From the NCBI GenBank assembly GCA_029856375.1, contig JAHQWX010000025.1, forward strand, positions 1 through 11,355: a DNA stretch of 11,355 nucleotides. Reading direction: 5' to 3'. The position numbers were made by a program, and so were the translations under genes. The stretch comes from Promethearchaeia archaeon. GTDB taxonomy: Archaea > Asgardarchaeota > Lokiarchaeia > Sigyniarchaeales > SOKP01. Of the stretch, positions 1 through 6,189 are shown one piece after another. The notes beneath the pieces are model-generated. The model made no database searches. It was not told where the DNA came from and saw nothing but the letters and a program-made list of their open reading frames with translations. Numbering within the stretch: the stretch's first letter is position 1; every line of letters starts with the position of its first letter.

Positions 1-281
1 CAACTAACGTAAAAACCAAATTTAAAATTTCTTCTTTGTATCTCGCTCGAATTTCTTTTTACGAATTTTTTCACAGTTTTCGTCCACCTATTAATTTTAA
101 TTCCCGTACCAGCGATCACTCCATCGAATTCGCTCAGCGGAGGTATGTTCTTTTCTTTCACTTCTTTTAAATTGATTAGACGCATATTAATTTCCTTGCT
201 CTCGAAAATTTCAGCGATTTTTTGGGCAATATCTTCCGTCGTACCCGATCTAGTTCCATATACTATTAAGACCTTTTTCAT
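1..281 (-). CDS. Flavodoxin-like FMN-binding domain protein, C-terminus cut by window edge
   Basis: Reading the minus strand from the ATG at 281 gives 93 uninterrupted codons running off the left edge. The protein opens with MKKVLIVYGTRSGTTEDIAQ, a beta strand followed by the T-x-[ST]-G-x-T phosphate-binding loop of flavodoxins, so FMN binding near residues 9-15 is expected. Further in, EFDGVIAGTGIKINRW resembles the second flavin-contacting loop of the flavodoxin/HemG-like group. This group includes free-standing electron carriers and protoporphyrinogen-oxidase-like proteins of about 150-180 residues, so roughly half is missing here. A GAGGAG Shine-Dalgarno site lies 7 nt before the ATG, which supports the start. 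The gene diverges from the MarR regulator at 465, a common arrangement for a redox protein and its regulator. The fold assignment is firm; the electron partner is unknown. Confidence 0.82.
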   Translation of the reverse strand, partial: MKKVLIVYGTRSGTTEDIAQKIAEIFESKEINMRLINLKEVKEKNIPPLSEFDGVIAGTGIKINRWTKTVKKFVKRNSSEIQRRNFKFGFYVS

Positions 282-285
282 ATAA

Positions 286-292
286 ACTCTCC
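286..292 (-). promoter_or_regulatory. Shine-Dalgarno site of the flavodoxin-like gene
   Basis: On the minus strand the bases just before the ATG at 281 read GAGGAGAGTTTAT. The GAGGAG core is complementary to the archaeal 16S rRNA tail and sits at normal spacing, so this transcript probably has a short leader. CTTTATAGG (minus strand, 323-331) is a plausible TATA element placed about 46 nt before the ATG, which would leave a leader of about 20 nt. Confidence 0.55.
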
Positions 293-350
293 TCAATTGA
301 CATCTAATATAATTCGGGTATACCTATAAAGATTGGGATTCCCCGTATCC

Positions 351-366
351 TTAACTTCGAGGTTAA
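351..366. promoter_or_regulatory. Imperfect palindrome in the divergent flavodoxin/marR intergenic region
   Basis: TTAACTTCGAGGTTAA is symmetrical at 14 of 16 positions (TTAAC-x-TCGA-x-GTTAA). It lies in the 183-nt region between the divergent flavodoxin-like and MarR genes, and is preceded by CC, giving CCTTAAC, close to the CCTAAC half-site found near the MarR gene. It could be an operator for the flavodoxin side, although A+T-rich spacers yield such symmetry fairly easily. Confidence 0.3.
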
Positions 367-453
367 TATGGACAGTTCCGTTCATGATAATTTTTCTCTA
401 CCGCTAATTTTATTACATAATCTTGTTATTGTTATTATGAAGATAATTAATAT

Positions 454-462
454 CCTAACTAT
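454..462. promoter_or_regulatory. Candidate MarR operator half-site at its own start
   Basis: CCTAACTAT at 454-462 ends 2 nt before the TTG start of the MarR gene. The same nine bases occur in reverse complement (ATAGTTAGG, 990-998) in front of the next transcription unit. With TTAAT two bases upstream (447-451), it forms a degraded version of the TTAGG-N2-CCTAA palindrome at 994-1005. If the marR mRNA is leaderless, bound protein would cover the transcription start, consistent with autorepression. Confidence 0.45.
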
Positions 463-464
463 AA

Positions 465-947
465 TTGATAATTTTGAATGAAAGTAGAGATAAAGAGCAA
501 TTAGATTTAGCCAATAAGATTTCCAACCAAATAAGAAAAATTGGAAAACAATTAGATCAACACGAGCGCGATTTATTTCGCTTTCATGGAGTACAAGGCG
601 TTACTCCTCCTCAACTTTTTATTTTGAGAATTTTTTGGATGGATGAAAGTGAAGGTGGATGGTCTTTAAAATATCTTGCTAACCTTGCTAAAGTCTCGCG
701 CGCAACTATGACGGGTATTATTGACACTATGGAGAAAAATGGACTGGTCGTTAGAGTACCCAATCTTAAAGATAAAAGGAGCATGTTAGTAAAAATAACA
801 AAAAAAGGAGAGGATCTTAAACGATACAAACCTCCTATAGATAGAGATGTGGATCATCATTTTAGCAGTTTTACTCTTGAAGAATTAAAATTTCTTCAAA
901 TCTTGCTTGATAAGCTTTCTAAATCAATGGAAATAGAAGACTCTTGA
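465..947 (+). CDS. MarR-family winged-helix transcriptional regulator
   Basis: This 160-residue protein has the length and layout of MarR dimers. An N-terminal helix (about 10-40) is for dimerisation, and the winged helix-turn-helix spans about 48-118. The recognition segment is LAKVSRATMTGIIDTMEKNG (74-93) and the wing is LKDKRSMLVKITKKG (101-115), with the family D-x-R signature at D103/R105. A C-terminal helix (about 138-156) completes the dimer interface. Such proteins usually repress nearby genes and release DNA on binding a small aromatic ligand or on oxidation. The start is TTG at 465, immediately after an in-frame TAA; a second TTG at 474 is possible and no Shine-Dalgarno is visible, so the message may be leaderless. 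It ends in TGA, which shows that UGA is a stop here. Candidate operators lie at its start and downstream. Confidence 0.9.
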   Translation: MIILNESRDKEQLDLANKISNQIRKIGKQLDQHERDLFRFHGVQGVTPPQLFILRIFWMDESEGGWSLKYLANLAKVSRATMTGIIDTMEKNGLVVRVPNLKDKRSMLVKITKKGEDLKRYKPPIDRDVDHHFSSFTLEELKFLQILLDKLSKSMEIEDS

Positions 948-977
948 GTTTTATTCAATTTTAAATTTTGTTAAGAT

Positions 978-1005
978 CCTAACATTTAAATAGTTAGGGA
1001 CCTAA
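978..1005. promoter_or_regulatory. Clustered inverted repeats, candidate MarR operators before the regulator/methyltransferase unit
   Basis: CCTAAC (978-983) and GTTAGG (993-998) form a perfect inverted repeat with a 9-nt spacer. TTAGG (994-998) and CCTAA (1001-1005) form a second one with a 2-nt spacer, which extends to 6 of 7 matching positions per arm. A further CCTAA occurs at 1025-1029. The cluster touches the A+T-rich TAATTATTTTATT stretch (1003-1015), the best TATA candidate for the gene at 1072. Protein bound here should block TBP/TFB. The match to 454-462 points to the adjacent MarR protein. Confidence 0.5.
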
Positions 1006-1071
1006 TTATTTTATTGGAAATATTCCTAAATACTGATTTGTAATCGTCAAAATAAAAAGTAGTGATGGGAA

Positions 1072-1410
1072 TTGAGCGAAAAAAGTAAAAAAATGGAATT
1101 TGATACTCAACTTACTGAAGAAGAAATGAAAAGATTTATGCAAACGGTTAAAAATATAGATCATACAAAAGACCACAAAATGGCTTATAGAACTATGATG
1201 AACCCCACTAGAAGAGAGATATTAAAATTCATTGGCAACGAAGTTAGAAAAACAGAAGAAATTAAGGATAAGTTTGATTTGGACGATTCACAACTTAATT
1301 ATCACCTTTCGATGTTAAAGCAAGTTTTATACATACTAGATACAGAATCTGGGTGGAAATCTACACCTCGTGGTATTGGATTTCTAACAAATGCGAGGCT
1401 CTCGGATTAA
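1072..1410 (+). CDS. ArsR-like winged-helix transcriptional regulator
   Basis: A charged 112-residue protein. Its N-terminal third (1-40) is polar and probably helical. Residues 44-106 form an ArsR-type winged helix: NPTRREILKFIGNEVRKTEE (helix 1-2), KFDLDDSQLNYHLSMLKQV (recognition helix) and a wing over WKSTPRGIGFL. The LNYHLSMLK segment is the typical [LIV]xxHLxxLK signature. No cysteine pair is present, so this is not a metal-sensing ArsR/SmtB protein of the classic kind. The start is TTG at 1072, just after an in-frame TGA; GTGAT at 1062-1066 offers an archaeal-type ribosome site 5 nt upstream, and the next candidate is ATG at 1093. Only 14 nt separate it from the methyltransferase gene, so the two are surely cotranscribed and the regulator may act on its partner's substrate pathway. 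Confidence 0.8.
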   Translation: MSEKSKKMEFDTQLTEEEMKRFMQTVKNIDHTKDHKMAYRTMMNPTRREILKFIGNEVRKTEEIKDKFDLDDSQLNYHLSMLKQVLYILDTESGWKSTPRGIGFLTNARLSD

Positions 1411-1414
1411 GGAG
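1411..1414 (+). promoter_or_regulatory. Shine-Dalgarno site of the methyltransferase gene
   Basis: AAGGAG ending at 1414 directly follows the stop codon of the winged-helix gene and lies 10 nt before the ATG at 1425. It indicates internal initiation on a shared mRNA. Confidence 0.5.
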
Positions 1415-1424
1415 TTGAAAATAT

Positions 1425-1991
1425 ATGGAACTTTTAGAGGCAAAAGAAATATTAGGTCAAGAATTTAGTTTCATCGCAGATTTTCTCATTGAAGTTGTTC
1501 TAAGTTTAGATATAAAAGAAGATTCGCATATATTAGATGTTGGTACTGGTTCTGGTAGAATGGCAATAACTCTAGCCTTAAATGGTTTTAATGTTATTAC
1601 AGGTGAACCTGAAGATGATTTCTCAGAATATGCTAAATTGGATTGGCTTGAAAGCGCAAAGAAGGTAAATGTTGAAGAATTAATAGTATTTAAACCTTTT
1701 CGGGCAGAAGAATTGCCGTTTGAAAATGAAATTTTCGATGTTATTTTTCTTTTTGGTGCTCTACATCACGTCGATGGTAGAGAATTGGCAATACAGGAGT
1801 GTTACCGCGTTTCTAAACAAAACGGAATAATCTGCATCATCGAACCCACACCAAAAATGATTAAAATAATTCGGAAAACAACGCCAACGCACCCGGAAGA
1901 GGAGGATCCTAGGAATTATATTGGAGAGCTACCTTTATCCGTTGAAATTATAAAGAATTATTTTTTTCACGCATATATTTTTAAGAAATAA
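1425..1991 (+). CDS. Class I SAM-dependent methyltransferase
   Basis: A 188-residue protein with the Rossmann-like methyltransferase core. Motif I ILDVGTGSGRMAI (36-48) forms the SAM-binding loop. The acidic residue after strand 2 is E61 in GEPEDDF. AEELPFE (94-100) matches motif II/III of the type-11 group. FDVIFLFGALHHV (104-116) is motif IV, and IICIIEPTP (135-143) is the following strand. The C-terminal part (about 150-188) is short but keeps an HPEEEDPRNY segment, so the protein looks complete. No Cys pair typical of arsenite methyltransferase is seen. It probably acts in the cytoplasm on a small molecule, but the substrate cannot be read from sequence. It is the second gene of a two-gene unit with the upstream winged-helix regulator, and ends 22 nt from the convergent amidohydrolase gene; CTTTTT just past its stop may help termination. 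Confidence 0.88.
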   Translation: MELLEAKEILGQEFSFIADFLIEVVLSLDIKEDSHILDVGTGSGRMAITLALNGFNVITGEPEDDFSEYAKLDWLESAKKVNVEELIVFKPFRAEELPFENEIFDVIFLFGALHHVDGRELAIQECYRVSKQNGIICIIEPTPKMIKIIRKTTPTHPEEEDPRNYIGELPLSVEIIKNYFFHAYIFKK

Positions 1992-2013
1992 AACTTTTTA
2001 AGAAAACTTAGAA

Positions 2014-2940
2014 TTATTGATTTAAACGAGGGAATAGAGTAAGTGCGTTCTCTCGCTCAATCATTTTACGCGTTTTTTCATCAAAACCCTCGTACTCCTT
2101 AAGTCCTTTGATCATCGTATCAATCATCCTTTCGGGAAGAAAAGGATAGTCGCAGCCGAAAAGTATATGTGAAGGTTCTATGAATTCACTTAGCGAATTT
2201 AAAGCATAACTAGTTCCCGAAACAGCAGTGTCGTAGTAAAAACTTTTTAACGAATCGAGAATCTTTCGCTTCCCAAAAGAAATTCTCCAAGCCAGATACG
2301 GAACTGTGCCCCCTGCGTGAGGGAGAATGAAACGGATATCCGGATATCTTTTTGTAACTCCGGCATATGCTAAATTTGTTGCGGCTCGAGTAGTATCAAA
2401 AACAAATTCGAGCATTGCGGCTCTAAATCTGAGATTTGGTAATTTCTCTTCGGGTGGTGTGTTGGGATGAACAAATACCACCGCTTTTCTACGATTAAGT
2501 TCGGAATATAAATCCTCGAAAACTGGATCTCCGAGATAAATTTCGTCGACGCTTGAAAGTAGACCTACTCCGTCCAATTTCAACTCGTCTAGGGTGCGTT
2601 CCAATTCGAGAATAGACGCTTCTACATCTGGTAATGGTAAAACAGCAAACGCGCCAAAACGACCGGGGTATTCGCTTATAAGGCGAGCAGCAATATTGTT
2701 GCACTTACTTGCAAGGTCTTGAGCGAATTTTTTATCTTTGAAATAAATTCCTGGCGAAGATATCGACACGATGGTAGTTGCAATCTTCTGTGCGTCCATA
2801 AACTTTAAAGAACTCTCTACATCCCACCTAGGGAAATTTACTCCAGCTGCCCTATCAATTCCAATGCTATAAAGAGCAGAAATATACTCGTTTGGTAAAA
2901 TATGGTTATGGATGTCAATTCTATAAGGTTTTTCCGTCAT
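2014..2940 (-). CDS. ACMSD-type amidohydrolase family protein (metal-dependent hydrolase/decarboxylase)
   Basis: A 308-residue TIM-barrel protein of the amidohydrolase-2 group, which contains aminocarboxymuconate-semialdehyde decarboxylase, gamma-resorcylate decarboxylase and related enzymes. The metal ligands are all in place: H11 and H13 in IDIHNHILP, H158 in VVFVHPN, H208 in FILPHAGG and D264 in ILFGCDYPF. GRFGAFAVLPLPD (93-105) is also typical of the family. The length is normal, so the gene looks intact and active. The reaction is probably decarboxylation or hydrolysis of a small carboxylated (often aromatic) compound, but the substrate is not determinable. The ATG start is preceded by a palindromic promoter at 2961-2986 and no strong ribosome site. 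It is divergent from the lipid-kinase gene and convergent with the methyltransferase gene. Confidence 0.88.
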   Translation of the reverse strand: MTEKPYRIDIHNHILPNEYISALYSIGIDRAAGVNFPRWDVESSLKFMDAQKIATTIVSISSPGIYFKDKKFAQDLASKCNNIAARLISEYPGRFGAFAVLPLPDVEASILELERTLDELKLDGVGLLSSVDEIYLGDPVFEDLYSELNRRKAVVFVHPNTPPEEKLPNLRFRAAMLEFVFDTTRAATNLAYAGVTKRYPDIRFILPHAGGTVPYLAWRISFGKRKILDSLKSFYYDTAVSGTSYALNSLSEFIEPSHILFGCDYPFLPERMIDTMIKGLKEYEGFDEKTRKMIERENALTLFPRLNQ

Positions 2941-2960
2941 ATAATCATCATTTATTTATC

Positions 2961-2972
2961 AGCGATATCGCT
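2961..2972. promoter_or_regulatory. Perfect 12-bp palindrome, candidate operator of the amidohydrolase gene
   Basis: AGCGATATCGCT is a perfect palindrome that is G+C-richer than its surroundings. It lies between the TATA-like element (2971-2986) and the amidohydrolase ATG (2940). If transcription starts near 2952, it covers roughly -9 to -20, a normal position for an archaeal repressor site. Confidence 0.45.
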
Positions 2973-2986
2973 TAAAAATTTTTAAG
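2971..2986 (-). promoter_or_regulatory. Palindromic TATA-like promoter element of the amidohydrolase gene
   Basis: CTTAAAAATTTTTAAG is a perfect 16-bp palindrome centred 38 nt before the amidohydrolase ATG. It would place the transcription start near 2952 and give a leader of about 12 nt. Because it is symmetrical, it could also support weak transcription towards the kinase gene, whose own better-spaced candidate is ATTTAACG near 3088-3095. Confidence 0.45.
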
Positions 2987-3121
2987 AAAATCAATCCATT
3001 TCTCGTTAATATTTAATAAATTTGATAATATTAGAGATATAGTTTTCTTAAATAGAGTTGGGTTATTATGCGTAAATAATATTTCGATTTAACGAAGAGA
3101 TACAATCAAAAAGTTTCTGTT

Positions 3122-4375
3122 ATGCCAATAGGAATTGAAAACATTTTTTTTAATTACTGGATGGTTTCAATTTTAATTCTCTACATTCTTGCAATGTTGC
3201 CTGTAGTAAGGCGCTCGTTCATAGAAAATCATTCCTATAAGTGGAATAATGTAATGCTAATTTCCTTCTTTATTATAATAGTAATCCTTCTAGCAGTACC
3301 TTTCCAAGACAATTTTTTAGTCCCTTATCCATGGAATTTCTTCTTTGTAGTTTTTGCGGGAGCGTGGAAAGTAGTGGTTTTAATCATCAATTTCTTTAAT
3401 AATAAAAGGGAAAATAAGAAAATTGAAGGTCCAGAACCGCCTGACTATAAGGAATACAAAAGAAAAACTTTTCACATTTTAGCTGGTTGTTATCTAATTG
3501 GATTTGGTTTTGCTTTTTTACTTAATTTATTAGTGTATAGTATCGAATCTCCCTTCATTTTAACGAATGAATTTTTCCAAAGTGTTTACTTTCTAACATT
3601 TATTCAAGACCAGCACATCATAGGAATATCGCTCTTAATTTTTGCCTTCGTGGGAACATTTGTAGTGCAATTAGACGCTGAGTTATTAGCGTTAAATTGG
3701 CCAGAAGTTAACTTCCCTTTTAAGAAAACGATTCAAGACACTAATCGAGAAGTCGAGGAAAATACATTTGGAGCTCATCTGCACATGATTTCGGGCTTTG
3801 CTTTTAGTGCTATTTTAATTTATATTTTTTCCCCAACGCCTCTTATTGCTACTTATGCCGTTTTCGCAACGATTTGTATCTCAATTTTTGGCGATATGTT
3901 TGCAGCTCTTATAGGGAGGCGATTTGGAAAACATAAATGGCGATTTTTCAACGAAAAGTCAATAGAAGGAACAGTTGTTGGGGGGATAGCGGGTTTTGTT
4001 ATGGGATTTATATTTATCGGATGGCTCGGAGGCCTGATTGGTTGCATTGTAATAATTGCTACTGACATATTTCTTCCAAAAATTTCTAAACTGAGCGATA
4101 ACATACTCAATCCTCTTATTTTATCCATTCTTTTTGTTTTTTTAATGCAATTCGAAAACCTAATTCAACCAATTGTTTCTATTGGACAAATTGCTAAGAA
4201 TGTCATTGAAGTACCCGAATTGAACTATAAGATTGCCGAAGGTTTTTGGGGCACATTTCCGTGCGTTATTTTATTAATGGGAAGTACAACAATAATCAGT
4301 TTGATTATTGCGTTAAAATATAAGGCGAATCAAATTAAAAGACTATTTACTGGAAGTACTGAAATTCTTGATTAA
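3122..4375 (+). CDS. CTP-dependent polyprenol/phytol/diacylglycerol kinase-like membrane protein (SEC59/VTE5/DGK1 family)
   Basis: A 417-residue integral membrane protein with about ten hydrophobic segments (roughly 13-29, 44-61, 73-92, 117-139, 164-183, 223-262, 283-316, 330-344, 378-398). Family signatures are KRKTFHILAG (113-122, the RKxxH motif), GDMFAALIGRRFGKHKW (257-273), EKSIEGTVVGG (278-288, the nucleotide-binding K-S-x-E-G loop) and SDNILNPL (325-332, the DN..xPL motif). Relatives use CTP to phosphorylate dolichol, phytol or diacylglycerol; in archaea a polyprenol or geranylgeraniol-type alcohol is a reasonable substrate, but this is inference. The N-terminal 100 residues, with three extra membrane spans before RKTFH, make it longer than minimal bacterial relatives. 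The ATG start is probably close to the transcript end, with no ribosome site seen. It stands alone, between a divergent amidohydrolase and the deacylase gene 95 nt downstream. Confidence 0.85.
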   Translation: MPIGIENIFFNYWMVSILILYILAMLPVVRRSFIENHSYKWNNVMLISFFIIIVILLAVPFQDNFLVPYPWNFFFVVFAGAWKVVVLIINFFNNKRENKKIEGPEPPDYKEYKRKTFHILAGCYLIGFGFAFLLNLLVYSIESPFILTNEFFQSVYFLTFIQDQHIIGISLLIFAFVGTFVVQLDAELLALNWPEVNFPFKKTIQDTNREVEENTFGAHLHMISGFAFSAILIYIFSPTPLIATYAVFATICISIFGDMFAALIGRRFGKHKWRFFNEKSIEGTVVGGIAGFVMGFIFIGWLGGLIGCIVIIATDIFLPKISKLSDNILNPLILSILFVFLMQFENLIQPIVSIGQIAKNVIEVPELNYKIAEGFWGTFPCVILLMGSTTIISLIIALKYKANQIKRLFTGSTEILD

Positions 4376-4428
4376 TTCGAGTTTAAAAAAAAGTAACAAA
4401 ATTAATAGCGTCTTTTGTCAATCATAAT

Positions 4429-4446
4429 TTAGAATTTCTAATATGG
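4429..4446 (+). promoter_or_regulatory. Candidate promoter of the D-aminoacylase-like gene with an inverted repeat
   Basis: TTAGAA-T-TTCTAA (4429-4441) is a perfect 6-bp inverted repeat with a 1-nt spacer. It overlaps TAATATGG (4439-4446), which is placed about 28 nt before the ATG at 4471. No Shine-Dalgarno precedes that ATG, so a leaderless message starting near 4470 is plausible and the repeat would sit over the BRE/TATA region. Support is positional only. Confidence 0.3.
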
Positions 4447-4470
4447 AAATTAAAAATTGATCCCACGAGA

Positions 4471-6126
4471 ATGAGCGAGTATATTTTAATAAAAGGTGGC
4501 GAGGTAATAGATGGTACCGGTAAGCCAGCAGTTAAAGCAGATGTTTTGATAAAAGACGATTTAATTGAAGAAATAGGTAAAATTGAAAAATTTAATGGAG
4601 CTTCAGTTATTGACGCAAGAAATTTAGTGGTTGCACCAGGTTTCATTGACATTCATACCCATCTCGACTTTTTTCTTCCGTCTCCGCGCCACGCAAGTGT
4701 CTTGGAAAGCTGGGTTCGTATGGGAGTAACTACCTTGGTTGGGGGATTGTGTGGTTTTAGTCCCGCCCCCATAAATCACGAACATGTAGAGGATCTTAAT
4801 ATTTATTGGAATTTTGCAATTCCTAAAGAAGGATTAAATTATGAATGGACATCATTCGGCCAATTTTTAGATTATTTAGACGAGATTGGACAAGCTTTTA
4901 ATGTTGCGATGCTAACCGGGCATAATACACTTCGTAATAATGTGATGGGATTCCAAGCACGATTTGCTAATGACGACGAAATTAATGAGATGAAAAGACA
5001 ACTGAAACAGTCTCTTGACGAAGGTTCTTTTGGCTTATCTGTTGGTTTGGGGTATGTTCCGGGAATCTTTTCTCATACTAACGAGATTATGGAGGTTGCA
5101 TCAGTTTTAAAAGATTATAATCGACCTCTCGTGACCCACCCAAGAGGACTTAGCAACCAATATCATAAAGCGATTGAAGAAGTAATTTTTATAGCCGAAA
5201 AAAATCGAATCCCACTTCAAATCTCGCATAATTCTTCTGTCTCTTTGAAAGCAGGACCCAAAGCTCAAAAAATTATAAAAGCGGCTATAGAGAGGGGCAT
5301 TAATATTGGATACGATAATATTCCTTACGCATCAGGCTGCTCTACCGCTTTCTGCGCCTTACCTCCCTTACTTTTAGATGGCGGTATTAAAAAGTGCTAC
5401 AAGAGACTTTTAGATCCCGAAATTCGGAGAAAAGTGATAGATGATATTAAAAATTATCGCATTAAATGGCCAAATTGGGAACACGATTATTGGACCGATA
5501 AATTTTTGAAAGAAACGAAACTCTCCAAGCTTCTTGGAGTAAAAACCCTAATGCATGGTTTTAAACTCGAAAAAAATCGCAGATTTGAAAACATGAATTT
5601 GAGGGATATAGCAAAAGAACTGGGAAAGAATTACATTGATACATTTTTAGATTTTATTTTAGAAGAGCGGGGGGGAATTTTTTTTACGGCTGTAATCGCA
5701 GATGGGAAATTTGGAGATAGATTTATAGCGAAGGCAATCAAAGATCCAAATTGTTCAATTATAACGGATCATGTGGGGGCAGATTTTGATACGGCCCACC
5801 CTGTTCAATATGGAGCTTTTACTAAAGTCCTCGGACAATTTGCTCGCGATCGTGGTATGATGACAATGGAAGAAGCAATTCGTAAAATGACATCTCTTCC
5901 TGCTTCTCAAATGCAACTGGATAATCGGAGTACTATTAAAAAAGGATTCTTCGCTGATATTACGATATTTAATCCCGAAACCGTTAATTGTCGCGCAACA
6001 TTTAAAAATCCCCGGCTACCCTCTGAGGGTATTGAATATGTCATTATTAACGGAAAAATTGTTCTTGAAAAAGGTAATTGTAACTCTGAAGCGTTAGCGG
6101 GAAAAGCATTAAGAAAAGTAAAATAA
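4471..6126 (+). CDS. N-acyl-D-amino-acid deacylase (D-aminoacylase)-like amidohydrolase
   Basis: A 551-residue composite-domain amidohydrolase. The N-terminal beta sandwich (1-55, ending NLVVAPGF) leads into the TIM barrel with the zinc motif FIDIHTHLD (H62, H64). C94 in GGLCGFSP matches the bridging cysteine of D-aminoacylases. Further ligands are H223 in LVTHPRG and H253 in LQISHNS, and D433 in IITDHVG lies at the catalytic aspartate position. The C-terminal hallmark is HPVQYGAFTKVLGQFARD (443-460), EEAIRKMTSLPA (467-478) and KKGFFADITIFNP (490-502). The full metal site argues for an active enzyme that releases D-amino acids, or a related amide or hydantoin product, from N-acylated precursors. 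The family also contains dihydropyrimidinase-like and credited-by-homology-only members, so the substrate is open. The saccharopine-dehydrogenase-like gene follows after 63 nt on the same strand. Confidence 0.87.
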   Translation: MSEYILIKGGEVIDGTGKPAVKADVLIKDDLIEEIGKIEKFNGASVIDARNLVVAPGFIDIHTHLDFFLPSPRHASVLESWVRMGVTTLVGGLCGFSPAPINHEHVEDLNIYWNFAIPKEGLNYEWTSFGQFLDYLDEIGQAFNVAMLTGHNTLRNNVMGFQARFANDDEINEMKRQLKQSLDEGSFGLSVGLGYVPGIFSHTNEIMEVASVLKDYNRPLVTHPRGLSNQYHKAIEEVIFIAEKNRIPLQISHNSSVSLKAGPKAQKIIKAAIERGINIGYDNIPYASGCSTAFCALPPLLLDGGIKKCYKRLLDPEIRRKVIDDIKNYRIKWPNWEHDYWTDKFLKETKLSKLLGVKTLMHGFKLEKNRRFENMNLRDIAKELGKNYIDTFLDFILEERGGIFFTAVIADGKFGDRFIAKAIKDPNCSIITDHVGADFDTAHPVQYGAFTKVLGQFARDRGMMTMEEAIRKMTSLPASQMQLDNRSTIKKGFFADITIFNPETVNCRATFKNPRLPSEGIEYVIINGKIVLEKGNCNSEALAGKALRKVK

Positions 6127-6189
6127 TTTGATGCCACAAATTTCAAATAAGAAGTTGAATTAAACGGTTTAAAAGAATAGGTCTATAAA

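Noticed and set aside
1072..1991. Arsenic resistance pair (arsR-arsM)
   Set aside because: The regulator has no metal-binding cysteine motif and the methyltransferase lacks the cysteines of arsenite methyltransferases. A regulator beside a methyltransferase is not enough.
3068..3079. Leader mini-ORF (ATG, two codons, TAA) upstream of the lipid-kinase gene
   Set aside because: It is too short to distinguish from chance, lies upstream of the probable transcription start, and has no ribosome site.
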